From CAYNWK01 sp964400875 (GTDB lineage: Bacteria; Chloroflexota; Anaerolineae; Anaerolineales; UBA4823): a stretch of 30,035 bases of DNA. Positions within the stretch are counted from its first letter, which is position 1. Each line of letters begins with the position of its first letter. The position numbers and the translations under genes were made by a program. Of the stretch, positions 16,598 to 24,934 are shown one piece after another. The notes under the pieces are model-generated. The model had not been told where the DNA came from. It ran no database searches and was given only the letters and a program-made list of their open reading frames with translations. Where the stretch lies: positions 1-30,035 of the forward strand of contig CAYNWK010000045.1 in NCBI GenBank assembly GCA_964400875.1, written 5' to 3'.

Positions 16598-17305
16598 TTG
16601 CTTGAAGACCCCGTAGTTGCTCGCATGCAGGCCCTCATTCACCGTTGGGAAACCGCGGCTAACCCTCAAGCCGTCTTCCTCAGCTGCTACCGGATGATGA
16701 CCAGCAATATGCTCGCTGCCATCGAACAAGGTGAATTCCAGGACTCCGTCTGGGTGGACGTGCTGCTGCGCCACTTTGCCGATTATTATTTCGTAGGGCT
16801 GGAAGCTTACGAGCAAGACCCGCATAAAGCCCCACCCGTCTGGCAGCTGGCGCACGAAACCACGAACAATCCGCATGCGCTCCCGCTGCAAAACCTACTG
16901 CTGGGCGTCAACGCTCACATCAATTACGACCTGGTGCTGACGCTGGTCGATCTGCTGAAACCAGAATGGGACGACCTCTCCGCCGAGCAGCGCACAGCCC
17001 GCTACAGCGATTATTGTCACGTCAACGCGATCATCGCCGAAACAATCGACGAAGTACAGGATCAGGTCCTCGAGCCAGCTATGCCGGCAATGGATCTCGT
17101 CGATAGGCTGCTGGGACCGCTAGACGAACTGCTGATCTCCCGCCTGATTAACCAATGGAGAGAGACCGTCTGGCAACATGCCTGCCGCCTGCTGGAAGCC
17201 AGCGCCGAAGATGAGCGCGCCGTTTTGCTGGGACAAGTAGAAGAGCATGCCCTTGACCTGGGCAAGTTGATCTGCCGGGGGGCGCATAAATCCGGCCCCC
17301 AGTGA
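16598..17305 (+). CDS. DUF5995 family protein
   Basis: The product is about 235 residues, helical, with the hallmark LPLQNLLLGVNAHINYDLVLTL (about 95-116) and FLSCYRMMTSNMLAAIEQGEF near the front, matching what I know of the DUF5995 family (four-helix, hemerythrin-like arrangement; function unknown). Many conserved His and Glu residues could bind metal, but this is inference. TTG 16598 is a tentative start with GGAAG 12 bases upstream; ATG 16625 is the alternative and would lose nine residues. It follows the DUF1801 stop immediately, so the pair is probably co-transcribed. Confidence 0.75.
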   Translation: MLEDPVVARMQALIHRWETAANPQAVFLSCYRMMTSNMLAAIEQGEFQDSVWVDVLLRHFADYYFVGLEAYEQDPHKAPPVWQLAHETTNNPHALPLQNLLLGVNAHINYDLVLTLVDLLKPEWDDLSAEQRTARYSDYCHVNAIIAETIDEVQDQVLEPAMPAMDLVDRLLGPLDELLISRLINQWRETVWQHACRLLEASAEDERAVLLGQVEEHALDLGKLICRGAHKSGPQ

Positions 17306-17380
17306 ACGGAGATTGATTTTGAAAGGCACGCTAAAAAACCGCCTCACTTTTCAAGCTAAGAAATGATCAGGAGAATTCAG

Positions 17381-18307
17381 ATGAAGACCAATGATCAGCC
17401 AGACTCGGAGACGGAGGCGCTCATTCCCCCAACGACCGAGTTGGGATACGTTCACCTCACGGTCGCTAACTTGGAACGCCAGCTCGAGTTCTACCAGACT
17501 GTCCTGGGGTTTAAGCTGCACTGGCGAGACGGCGCGACGGCGGGTTTGGGAGCGGGAGGCAGCGATTTACTGCGGCTGACGGAGCTCCCCAACGCGCGGC
17601 GAGTAGAGGGCGCAACGGGCATGTATCACTTTGCGATCCTGTATCCCAGCCGCCGCGAATTAGCCCGGGCGATAGCGCGGTTGTTCACGCTGCGCTACCC
17701 CAACTCGCCGACGGATCACATCATCTCGAAGACGACCTACCTGGATGACGCCGAAGGCAATAATATCGAGCTGTATGTTCGCTCGTTGGAGGATGGAACG
17801 GTCGAGACGATCGACGGCGATATGATCATCCGCCATGCCGACGGCAGACCCAGCAACGGCAGAGAACCGCTTGACGTGGAAGCCCTGTTCCGGGAACTCA
17901 GCCCGGATGACCGGCTCGATCTACCCCTGCCCGGAGGAACCAGGCTGGGGCATATCCACCTGTATGCGGCCAGCCTTTCCGACTCGATGCACTTTTACCA
18001 CGAGGTGATCGGTTTTATGAAGGGGCCGGACAGCGCCAGCTTCCGCATGGGGGAGGTGGCTTTGAGCGAGGATCAGCCCCACGTGATCGCCTTCAACACC
18101 TGGAAAGGGGAGGGCGCGCCGCCGCCCCATCCGGACGCGCTGGGCATCCGTTATTTCACCATCGTGCTGCCAAATAAGACCGAACTCGAACAGGTGCTTG
18201 AGCGGGTCAGGCAGGCTGACCTGGAAACCGAGCCAACCGAGCAAGGCATCCTGGTTCGCGACCCGTCGCAGATCGCCGTCGTATTGACGATTCCATCCGA
18301 TTCTTAA
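17381..18307 (+). CDS. two-domain glyoxalase/ring-cleavage dioxygenase (CatE-like)
   Basis: The 308-residue protein has two vicinal-oxygen-chelate domains. The first (about 20-135) keeps a 2-His-1-Glu metal triad: His25 in YVHLTV, His83 in YHFAIL, Glu130 in NNIELYV. The second (about 186-305) keeps His193 in GHIHLY but has Tyr258 where the second His would be and no final Glu, so it is probably structural. This layout fits catechol-2,3-dioxygenase-like proteins of the CatE type; the true substrate is unknown. ATG 17381 is preferred over ATG 17363 because CAGGAG lies at 17369-17373 with ideal spacing. Confidence 0.88.
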   Translation: MKTNDQPDSETEALIPPTTELGYVHLTVANLERQLEFYQTVLGFKLHWRDGATAGLGAGGSDLLRLTELPNARRVEGATGMYHFAILYPSRRELARAIARLFTLRYPNSPTDHIISKTTYLDDAEGNNIELYVRSLEDGTVETIDGDMIIRHADGRPSNGREPLDVEALFRELSPDDRLDLPLPGGTRLGHIHLYAASLSDSMHFYHEVIGFMKGPDSASFRMGEVALSEDQPHVIAFNTWKGEGAPPPHPDALGIRYFTIVLPNKTELEQVLERVRQADLETEPTEQGILVRDPSQIAVVLTIPSDS

Positions 18308-18373
18308 GAGGCAAGAAATCGGCATTAAAGTCTTCGAGGCGTACGCTCGTTATGAGATTGGACTGGTCTGAAT

Positions 18374-18763
18374 ATGATCGAAGAAATAAAGGGTGATAAG
18401 GCGTGCATCCCCAATATCAGCACTGCGGAACGTCGCAAACGGTTGGCATTCGGGCTGGTGGTTTTAGCCATCAGCCTCGCCGTATTGGCCCTTCTGCTGG
18501 TGACCGGCGTCAATCGCTGGTGGCGGCTGCCGCTTTTTTTCTTATTCTGGGGTGCGGCAATCGGTTTCTTTCAGTGGCGCGAAAAAACCTGAGTGAGACT
18601 GGCAGCGCGAGGTTCGCGCCAGCTGAGTGATGAAGTGGAGAAGATTGAGGACCCCGCCGAACTGTCGCAGGTGCGGCGACAAGCTCGCCAGGTGCAGTTC
18701 AAAGCTTTCCTGGCTGCTTTTGTGTTAACGCTGATTGCGCTGGCGTTGCCTGCGATTGGATAA
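18374..18763 (+). CDS. candidate selenoprotein: small membrane protein read through an in-frame UGA
   Basis: The ATG frame runs 72 codons to TGA 18590-18592, then continues 56 sense codons to TAA 18761-18763, giving 129 residues if the UGA is decoded. Before the UGA are a CIPN motif (Cys11) and two membrane helices (about 24-44, 50-67). After it come VRLAARGSRQL, a charged stretch and a third helix (110-128), so the downstream part looks like real coding sequence. From memory, related short membrane proteins read (F/T)CVALAxRG here, with Cys at the UGA position. A hairpin at 18599-18622 fits a bacterial SECIS. Alternatives: a recent nonsense mutation, or a 72-residue protein. Selenocysteine insertion is inferred. 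Confidence 0.65.
18599..18622 (+). promoter_or_regulatory. putative bacterial SECIS hairpin
   Basis: Starting six bases after the UGA, CTGGC pairs with GCCAG and, past one bulged A, GCG pairs with CGC, closing a seven-base loop CGAGGTT (18608-18614). A loop containing GGU about 15 bases beyond the UGA, within coding sequence, matches the general layout of SelB-binding bSECIS elements. The structure was folded by eye; no energy was computed. Confidence 0.55.
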
Positions 18764-18782
18764 GGCTCAATTTCACCTTAAG

Positions 18783-18816
18783 TCTCAACGAAGCTTCGCT
18801 TCGCTCGGCATGACGA
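18783..18816. repeat. REP-like CTTCGCTTCGCTCGGCATGACG-type repeat
   Basis: This is the familiar interspersed sequence whose core reads GAAGCTTCGCTTCGCTC followed by GGCATGACGACG. In translation on the other strand it yields the well-known spurious HAERSEAS string. It sits between convergent genes, its usual position. Only one copy is seen in the window. The identification rests on recall of this common repeat. Confidence 0.55.
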
Positions 18817-18911
18817 CGGTAGGTATGAGCCATGGAGCGGGGAGTCAGACGCCACAAGCGCCGTGTACTTGGGAAGGCGCGCACCGGGCGGTTCCTATCC
18901 GGGTTTTGAGG

Positions 18912-20255
18912 TCATACCGTCGAGCCGGTAAAGTTGAAGGCGGCGATCTTTAAGGCGGGGACCCGGGTCGCCAGCTCCATGCGATCTTCATACAGCAGGC
19001 GCTGCTCCCGGCTCACTGCTTCGACCTGGTTGAGCGCTTCCACGTAAGACTGCGTGAAACGCAGGTTTTTTACGGGGTAGGCCAGCTCGCCGGCCTCGAT
19101 CATGAACACGCCGTCCCGGGTCATGCCGGTGACCACGCAATCGCGCGGGTGAGCCAGCCGGGTGTACCAGAAGCGGTTGACGTACAGGCCGCGCGGCGTA
19201 TTTTGAATCAGATCCTCCAGCGAGGATTCCCCCGGCGCCATGAACAGGTTGGTTGCCAAGGGGCTGAAGCGGCGCAATCCGGGCGGCAAAGCGTGCCCGC
19301 TGCTCCGCACGCCGGCCTTGCGCGCCGACAGGCGGTCGTACACCGGCGCTCCGACCACGCCTTGCTCGATGATCGACACACGCCGCTTGGGGACGCCCTC
19401 GTAGTCGAAGGGCTGCGGCATGCCCTGCGGGTCCAGTCCATCGTCCCAAATGCTCACCAGGGGGCTCATCGCCTGATCGCCCATGCGGCCGTTCATCCAC
19501 GAGCGGCCTTCGTGCACGGATTTGCCGTCCATGCCGTGCCGGTCGAGCATGCTGAGCAGGTCCTGCGTCACGTAAGGTTCAAACACCACGGGGTACTCGC
19601 CGGGCTCGATGGCGCGCGGGTTTTGGCCGCGCGCGGCGGTTTCGATGGCCTGCCGGCCAAGCTGTTCCACCGGGATGGCCTCCGCCTGCCAGGCGGAGGC
19701 CTGGGCCCGGCCGGAAGAGTCTGGGCCCATCACCACCGTCTGGAAATCCGCCAGGGTGGTCAGGCGGTAGGCGAACAATCCGAGGGAATTGGCTACCGTC
19801 ACGGATTTCTGCCCCGTGGAAAAAGCACCCGCAGCAGTCAGGCCGCGCTCGTTCGCCAGACGGCACACCGCGCCGACCTGCCGGGCGCGCTGCTCGGGCG
19901 GATAACCCGCGGTGATTTCGTCAAAGCTGGGGGCCGGCTGGATAGAGACGGGTTCGGTGGGGCCGGGCTGGTCGGGGTTCTCGGGGCTGGCTTCGGCGCT
20001 GGCGCGCGCCAGCTCGACGACAGCCTCCAGTCCGGCATCATCTGTGCGGTTGGTGGTCGCCATGCCGGCGCGCAACCCGCGATAGATCTGCACCACCAGG
20101 TAGAGATCGCGCTCGGCGACGTTCTGGTGGATGTGGTTGTTGGCGAAGCGTGTCAGGGCGCCCTCTTCGGCGACCAGCAGCACCTGCGCCGGGTCATCGT
20201 CGCAAAGCCCCAGGACCTGCTGGCTGAGCTGGCGGGCGTCTTTTTCTGAGAGCAT
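18912..20255 (-). CDS. tldE: TldE/PmbA-family metallopeptidase-like subunit
   Basis: The 447-residue protein is the partner of TldD. TldD/TldE form a heterodimeric protease that degrades unfolded or modified peptides and matures some ribosomal peptides. As expected for TldE it lacks HExxxH. It keeps family blocks such as GFNAR-equivalent regions, GPDSSGRAQASAWQAEAIP, DLLSMLDRHGMDGKSVHEGRSW and the C-terminal NRFWYTRLAHPRDCVVTGMTRDGVF. ATG 20255 is chosen; TTG 20291, 36 bases upstream, is possible. It follows the tldD stop by about 57 bases and is the last gene of a four-gene operon. Confidence 0.9.
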   Translation of the reverse strand: MLSEKDARQLSQQVLGLCDDDPAQVLLVAEEGALTRFANNHIHQNVAERDLYLVVQIYRGLRAGMATTNRTDDAGLEAVVELARASAEASPENPDQPGPTEPVSIQPAPSFDEITAGYPPEQRARQVGAVCRLANERGLTAAGAFSTGQKSVTVANSLGLFAYRLTTLADFQTVVMGPDSSGRAQASAWQAEAIPVEQLGRQAIETAARGQNPRAIEPGEYPVVFEPYVTQDLLSMLDRHGMDGKSVHEGRSWMNGRMGDQAMSPLVSIWDDGLDPQGMPQPFDYEGVPKRRVSIIEQGVVGAPVYDRLSARKAGVRSSGHALPPGLRRFSPLATNLFMAPGESSLEDLIQNTPRGLYVNRFWYTRLAHPRDCVVTGMTRDGVFMIEAGELAYPVKNLRFTQSYVEALNQVEAVSREQRLLYEDRMELATRVPALKIAAFNFTGSTV

Positions 20256-20312
20256 GCTCAATCGGGTTCTCCGTTGCGCCGATCCTGGCAACCGGCGATT
20301 ATGTATATGGCG

Positions 20313-21758
20313 CTACTTCATCACGCCGACGCGCACGTTCCGGAAGCGCGCCGGGGCGGCGCCGTGTCCGGTATGGGCGATCTGGGAGGGCTGGCCTTTG
20401 CCGCAGTTCGGCGTGCCGTACATCACCCAGTAATCGGCGTTGCAGACCGCATCGCAGCTGTTCCAGAATTGGGGCGTAATGCCGGTGTAGGTGGGGTTGC
20501 GCAGCATGCGACCGAGCTTACCGTTCTTGATCTCGTAGCCGATCTCGGTGCCGAACTGGAAATTGTAGCGCTTATCGTCAATGGACCAGGAGCGGTTGGT
20601 CTGCATGAAGACGCCGTCCTCCGTGTCGGCGATCAGGTCTTGCAGGTCCCAGCCGCCGGGCTCCAGGCTGACGTTGGTCATGCGGATCAGGGGGATGCGG
20701 TTCCAGCTCGTGGCGCGCATGCAGCCGTTGGAAACTTTGCCCAGCCGGCTGGCCGTCTCCCGGGACATCAGGTAGCCGACGAAGAGACCCTGCTTCACGA
20801 TAGGGGTGGATTGGGCCGGCACGCCTTCATCATCCCAACCGAAGGTACCCAGCCCAAGTGGACGGAGGCTCTCGGCGGTGATGTTCACCGCTGGCGAACC
20901 GTAATGGAAATCATCCAACTTATCGGTGGTCAGGAAGGAGGTACCGGCGTAGGCGGCTTCGCTGCCGAAGACCCGGTCGAGCTCAATGGGATGCCCGCAG
21001 GATTCGTGCACCTGCAGGGCGACCTGGTCGCCGGCCAAGATCACGTCGGTAGTGATCTCGCGGGGGCAGGGATCGGCGCTGAGCAAGGCGACCGCCTCCT
21101 CCGCGATGCGCGTCGCGTTCCCCGGCAGGTCCCAGTTACCCACGGCTTCCCAACCGGCGGTGACCTGCTGGCGGCCCATCGAGGTGGGGTAGGAGCGCGT
21201 TTGCACCTCGTCCTGCCCAACGGCGATGGCCTGGATGCCGCCCCCGGTCTCAATGATGGTTTGCTCGGTGAAGGCGCCTTCGCTGTTGGCGAACCACTTG
21301 TCCTCCCGGATGAAGGTCAGGCTGCCGCCGCGCACCCGCAGGCTCTCCGTTTGGGCCATCTCGGCGTCGGCAGCCAGAAGCACGGCGAGCTTCTCCTCCA
21401 GGGAGACTGAAAAGGGGTCGATTTCCACCGGCGTGCGATAGGCGCCCTGGCTGGTCACCAGGGGTCCGAGCTCAACCTTATCCCCGCCGACCAGCGCCGC
21501 GGCCCGAGCCAGATCCAGGGCGTGAGCGGTCACCCGGTCTACCTCAGGGCCGGACAGCTCGCGGCTGGAGGCGAAGCCCCAAGCGCCGTCCAGCAGCACC
21601 CGCACCCCAAAACCGGCGCTCTCGACGTTGCTGACCGTCTCCGGCGCGCCGTTTTTGACCGCCAGGGTCTCGGTGCGGTTTTGGACCACGCGCACGTCGG
21701 CGTAACTCGCCCCGCGGCTTTCGGCCAGGTTGAGGGCGCGGTTCATCAGGTCTTTCAA
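20313..21758 (-). CDS. tldD: TldD metalloprotease subunit
   Basis: The 481-residue protein is the catalytic half of the TldD/E protease. The zinc motif HExxxH is HESCGH (251-256), in the block LAGDQVALQVHESCGHPIELDR. The C-terminal Cys block is PNCGKGQPSQ, and TSWNRIPLIRMTNVSLEPG is also typical. TTG 21758 is chosen because GGAGG lies eight bases upstream (21767-21771) and the frame then has the family length; the nearest ATG (21746) has no site, and an upstream ATG at 21947 lies inside the preceding gene. The gap to the upstream molybdoenzyme stop is 19 bases, so they are co-transcribed. Confidence 0.93.
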   Translation of the reverse strand: MKDLMNRALNLAESRGASYADVRVVQNRTETLAVKNGAPETVSNVESAGFGVRVLLDGAWGFASSRELSGPEVDRVTAHALDLARAAALVGGDKVELGPLVTSQGAYRTPVEIDPFSVSLEEKLAVLLAADAEMAQTESLRVRGGSLTFIREDKWFANSEGAFTEQTIIETGGGIQAIAVGQDEVQTRSYPTSMGRQQVTAGWEAVGNWDLPGNATRIAEEAVALLSADPCPREITTDVILAGDQVALQVHESCGHPIELDRVFGSEAAYAGTSFLTTDKLDDFHYGSPAVNITAESLRPLGLGTFGWDDEGVPAQSTPIVKQGLFVGYLMSRETASRLGKVSNGCMRATSWNRIPLIRMTNVSLEPGGWDLQDLIADTEDGVFMQTNRSWSIDDKRYNFQFGTEIGYEIKNGKLGRMLRNPTYTGITPQFWNSCDAVCNADYWVMYGTPNCGKGQPSQIAHTGHGAAPARFRNVRVGVMK

Positions 21759-21777
21759 AGTGGACCCCTCCTTTAAG

Positions 21778-22416
21778 TTAGCTGAAGCGCTGTTCCTTCC
21801 ACACGTCGGCTTCGTTGTGATAGCCGGCCTGCTCCCAGAAACCCAGGCGGTCGTGGGCCAGGAACTCGAGCCCGCGCAGCCACTTGGCGCCTTTCCAGAA
21901 ATACGGGGATGCCAATTCATCGCGTTCGGGGATGGCGCCGACCACACCGCGCAGCGGGTAGCCGTGGTCCGGTGTGATCTCTTCGCCGTTGAGGTGGGTC
22001 GCCAACAAGAAGTTGTCCTGCAGCATTACCTCCAGGGGCAGGTTGACGGTAAAGCCGTATTCGGCGTGCTGTACCACGTATTTGGCCTCGGGCTTGGGCT
22101 TGATATAGCCTTCGTCGATCAGCGTGTGCACCGAGACCCCCTCCCAGGTGGTGTCGAACTTGCTCCAGCGGGTCACGCAGTGCACGTCCATGGTGATCTG
22201 GCTGCGCGGCAGCTGGTTGAACTCGTCCCAGGTCCAGCGCACTTCCTCTTCGACGGCGCCCCAGACGCGCAGATCCCAGGTGGCCGCGTTAAACGCAGGA
22301 ACGGGCCCGTAATGCAGCACCGGGAATTTCCGGGTCAGGGATTGGCCGGGGGGCAGGCGGCCTTCCTGGCGCACCCGATCCTCATCCTTCTTTCTGCGAA
22401 AGACGCTGTCGAACAT
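21778..22416 (-). CDS. sulfite-oxidase-fold molybdopterin oxidoreductase
   Basis: The 212-residue protein is a single molybdopterin-binding domain of the sulfite oxidase/MsrP-like group. The Mo-coordinating Cys is Cys80 in MDVHCVTRWSKF, preceded by the TWDEFNQLP pattern; GYPLRGVV and GAKWLRGLEF complete the domain. It has no twin-arginine signal and no haem domain, unlike periplasmic MsrP, so it is probably cytoplasmic or needs another partner. It lies 10 bases after the MBL hydrolase gene and 19 before tldD in one operon. Its electron donor and substrate are unknown. Confidence 0.9.
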   Translation of the reverse strand: MFDSVFRRKKDEDRVRQEGRLPPGQSLTRKFPVLHYGPVPAFNAATWDLRVWGAVEEEVRWTWDEFNQLPRSQITMDVHCVTRWSKFDTTWEGVSVHTLIDEGYIKPKPEAKYVVQHAEYGFTVNLPLEVMLQDNFLLATHLNGEEITPDHGYPLRGVVGAIPERDELASPYFWKGAKWLRGLEFLAHDRLGFWEQAGYHNEADVWKEQRFS

Positions 22417-22426
22417 GAGTGCCTCC

Positions 22427-23110
22427 TTAGAGCGTGAAACTCTCCCCCGGGTCGATCACGTGAGCTTTGGCGTTCGTCTCCGCCTCGACCCGCTCGGCCC
22501 AAGCGTGCGGGTCTTGCTCGATCAGCTCCCAGGTGTTGTAATGGACCGGGATCACGTGTTTAGGTTGGATCAGCTTGACGGCGCGCAGGGCGTCGTCGGG
22601 GCCCATGGTGAAGTTGTCGCCGATGGGCAGCACGGCCAGGTCAACGCCCTCTTCGCCGATCAGGCGCATATCGCCGAACAAGCCGGTGTCGCAGGCCAGG
22701 TAAACCTTCTCGCCGTCATTGGTGGTGAGCAAGAAGCCGGACGGGTTGCCGCCGTACGAACCGTCGGGCAGGATCGAGCCGTGCAGCGCCAGGGTCAGCT
22801 TGAGGTAACCGAAGGGGTGGTTGTAGCCGCCGCCCAGGTGCTGGGGATGCGCTTCCAGCCCTTTTTCCTGGATCCAGCTGGCGATCTCGAAGTTGCTGAT
22901 CACCATCGCGCCGGTGCGCTTGGCGATGGACATGGTATCGCCCACGTGATCGCCGTGGCCGTGGCTGAGCAGTATGAAGTCGGCCGGAACCTGATCCGGG
23001 CTGGCGCTGGCGGTCGGGCAGTCGCTGAGGAAGGGATCGACCAACAAGCAATAGCCACCGGTTTCCAGTCCCATGGCAGCATGCCCATACCAGGTGAGTT
23101 TAAAGCCCAT
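22427..23110 (-). CDS. UPF0173-type MBL-fold metal-dependent hydrolase
   Basis: The 227-residue metallo-beta-lactamase-fold protein has an intact metal motif HGHGDH (His50, His52, Asp54, His55), an N-terminal KLTWYGHAAMGLE that contributes another His, ACDTGLFGDM for the bridging Asp, and C-terminal KHVIPVHYNTW. This is the YtkL/UPF0173 pattern; the substrate of the family is not established. AGGAGG seven bases before ATG 23110 is a strong ribosome site. It is the first gene of the operon that continues through the molybdoenzyme to TldD and TldE. Confidence 0.92.
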   Translation of the reverse strand: MGFKLTWYGHAAMGLETGGYCLLVDPFLSDCPTASASPDQVPADFILLSHGHGDHVGDTMSIAKRTGAMVISNFEIASWIQEKGLEAHPQHLGGGYNHPFGYLKLTLALHGSILPDGSYGGNPSGFLLTTNDGEKVYLACDTGLFGDMRLIGEEGVDLAVLPIGDNFTMGPDDALRAVKLIQPKHVIPVHYNTWELIEQDPHAWAERVEAETNAKAHVIDPGESFTL

Positions 23111-23156
23111 TAGAAACCTCCTGTTGTGTATTAAAGTGGATAACGGGAGAAACGAT

Positions 23157-23187
23157 GGTTACTGGGCGGACGCTGTCCGCCTAAACC
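23157..23187. terminator. hairpin between two minus-strand operons
   Basis: GGCGGAC (23165-23171) pairs with GTCCGCC (23175-23181) around a GCT loop, and GGTT (23157-23160) can pair with AACC (23184-23187). It lies after the oxidase operon and before the MBL operon, a terminator position, but the T-tract on the minus strand is short. The nearby AACTGCGTAAT (23205-23215) weakly resembles the right end of the dispersed element. Confidence 0.4.
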
Positions 23188-23291
23188 ACCTACTCTCTTG
23201 GCAAACTGCGTAATGCTTGATTGGATAAGGTTGGGTTGCCTGAGTCCTAGTATAGTCCCAACCGATTACGAGAGTCAACCGAAGTCCGGGT

Positions 23292-24560
23292 TTAAGCTCC
23301 CCGGGGTGAGGTGAAGCGCGCCGATCGCAGGGAGGTGAGCAGCGCCTCGTAAGGCTCGCCTGCAACGATCCCGGCGACGAGCTTGCCGGTGACCGGCGCC
23401 AGGGTGATCCCCAACATGCAGTGACCGGCGGCTACGATCAGGTTAGGTATTTGCGGGCTGCGCTCGATAACGGGCAGCCCATCGGGGGAGCACGGCCGCA
23501 GACCGCTCCAGGCGGGCGCGTCCGCATCGATCTTCGTCTTCAGGTAGCGGCCTGCCGAGCGGCGGATCGTCTCCACGCGACGCGCGTTGATGGAGAGGTC
23601 CAAGCCACACATCTCCAGCGTGCCGGCGAAGCGCAGGCGACCCGGCAGCGGGGTGACGGCCACCTTGGCCTCACTGAGGTAAAGCGGTACCCTGGGCGCC
23701 CCTGTCTCCGGCTCCGGAATGGTCAGGCTGTAGCCTTTGGCGGCTTCGACGAGCAGCTCGATCCCCAGCGGTTTGAGCAGCTGCGGGGTCCAGGCTCCTG
23801 CGGCGAGGACGACCTGAGCGGGGCGAAAATCGCCTCGGTCCGTGCGTACCTTTGCGATCGCCCCTCCCTGCAGATCGAAGCCCAGGGCCTGGGTGTTGGT
23901 GTGGATGGTCACGCCCTGTGCCTGCAGCCAATCGGCCAGGCCACGGACGAAAGCTTCCGGGTTGAGGTGCGCGTCGTCCGGATAGTACACGCCTCCCTCG
24001 ATCTCTGCCGCGAGGCCAGGTTCGAATTCCCGGGCCTCCTGCGAGCTGAAGATCTGCGCGGGCACGTCGTGCTCCCCCAGTAAAGCCGCTTCCTCCCGGC
24101 CTTCCCGGAAACCCGCCGCGCTGGTGTAGGCGAACAACCAGCCCGCCTGGCGGTAATCGCAATCCAGATCGAGTTCAGCGATCAGCCGGTCGAACAGATT
24201 TTTGCTGGCGTAATTCAGCTGACGCAAGACCTGCAGCCCGTGCGCCATGCGGGCCGGCGAGCTGGCGCGGCGGAACTGGTTGAGCCAGGCGAGCAAGGCC
24301 CGCCGGGGCTGCGGCTTGATATAGAAGGGGCTGGCAGAGTCGATCAGCGACTTGAGCCCGTAGCGGATTGCACCTGGGGAGGCGAAAGGAATGCAGTGGC
24401 TGGGAACGACCAGGCCGGCGTTCTCCTTGGAAGCGCCCGAGGCGATCTCCCCCCGCTCTATCAGGCTGACCCGGCAGCCGCGCCGGTGCAGGTAGTAGGC
24501 TGCGCACACCCCGATCGCCCCGGCGCCGACGATCAGGACTTCGCCCGCCTCGTCCGTCAT
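23292..24560 (-). CDS. FAD-dependent D-amino-acid dehydrogenase/glycine oxidase-like (DAO family)
   Basis: The 422-residue flavoenzyme starts with the dinucleotide-binding motif VLIVGAGAIGVCAAYYL (8-24) and ERGEIASGASKENAGL, and ends with the DAO-type block SGLRPCSPDGLPVIERSPQIPNLIVAAGHCMLGITLAPVTGK. It should oxidise the C-N bond of a D-amino acid, glycine or similar amine, passing electrons to oxygen or the respiratory chain. The overall pattern resembles DadA more than ThiO, but the substrate is uncertain. ATG 24560 overlaps the DUF423 stop by four bases (ATGA), so it is translationally coupled. It is the last gene of the operon. Confidence 0.88.
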   Translation of the reverse strand: MTDEAGEVLIVGAGAIGVCAAYYLHRRGCRVSLIERGEIASGASKENAGLVVPSHCIPFASPGAIRYGLKSLIDSASPFYIKPQPRRALLAWLNQFRRASSPARMAHGLQVLRQLNYASKNLFDRLIAELDLDCDYRQAGWLFAYTSAAGFREGREEAALLGEHDVPAQIFSSQEAREFEPGLAAEIEGGVYYPDDAHLNPEAFVRGLADWLQAQGVTIHTNTQALGFDLQGGAIAKVRTDRGDFRPAQVVLAAGAWTPQLLKPLGIELLVEAAKGYSLTIPEPETGAPRVPLYLSEAKVAVTPLPGRLRFAGTLEMCGLDLSINARRVETIRRSAGRYLKTKIDADAPAWSGLRPCSPDGLPVIERSPQIPNLIVAAGHCMLGITLAPVTGKLVAGIVAGEPYEALLTSLRSARFTSPRGA

Positions 24561-24925
24561 GCCAGGGCCGCCAGCGCAGCGCAGATCCACCCGACGATAA
24601 AGGCCAGACCGCCCAACGGGGTGATCGCGCCCCAGCGCCGCTGCCCGCTGAACGCCAGCAGGTAAAGGCTGCCGGAGAACAACAACGTCCCGGCGGTAAA
24701 GGCCCAACCGGCGATGGTCAGCCAGAGGCTATCCGGCCAGGCGCTGGCCGCAGCGGCGATCAGCAGCAGCCCAAAGGCATGGTACAGCTGGTAGCGCACG
24801 CCGGTTTCGAAGGTCGCCAGCCGTTCTGAGGACAGCCGGGCTCGCAGGGCGTGCGCGCCAAAAGCCCCCAGGGCGACGCCCAGGCCAGCGGACAGGGCTC
24901 CAAGGAGGTAAAACGTATTCAACAT
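24557..24925 (-). CDS. DUF423 (YwdK-like) membrane protein
   Basis: The 122-residue protein has four membrane helices. The diagnostic start is LGALSAGLGVALGAFGAHALRARL, with FETGVRYQLYHAFGLLL (about 40-56), GTLLFSGSLYLLAF and a final GGLAFIVGWICAALAAL. The family is widespread and its function unknown. It lies nine bases after the preceding membrane-protein gene and shares four bases with the following oxidase gene. Confidence 0.93.
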   Translation of the reverse strand: MLNTFYLLGALSAGLGVALGAFGAHALRARLSSERLATFETGVRYQLYHAFGLLLIAAAASAWPDSLWLTIAGWAFTAGTLLFSGSLYLLAFSGQRRWGAITPLGGLAFIVGWICAALAALA

Positions 24926-24934
24926 GTTGTTTGC

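Noticed and set aside
18699..18884. Minus-strand 61-codon frame containing HAERSEAS
   Set aside because: This string is the known false translation of a common interspersed repeat. The region is also shared with the end of the candidate selenoprotein.
19149..21410. Long plus-strand frames over tldE and tldD
   Set aside because: They are antisense to two well-supported genes, and the sequence is repetitive in His, Gly and Ala without family motifs.
23201..23218. Fourth copy of the palindromic element
   Set aside because: Only AACTGCGTAAT and a nearby hairpin are similar. The inner GGGGGTGTT stem and the left end are missing, so the match is too weak to count.
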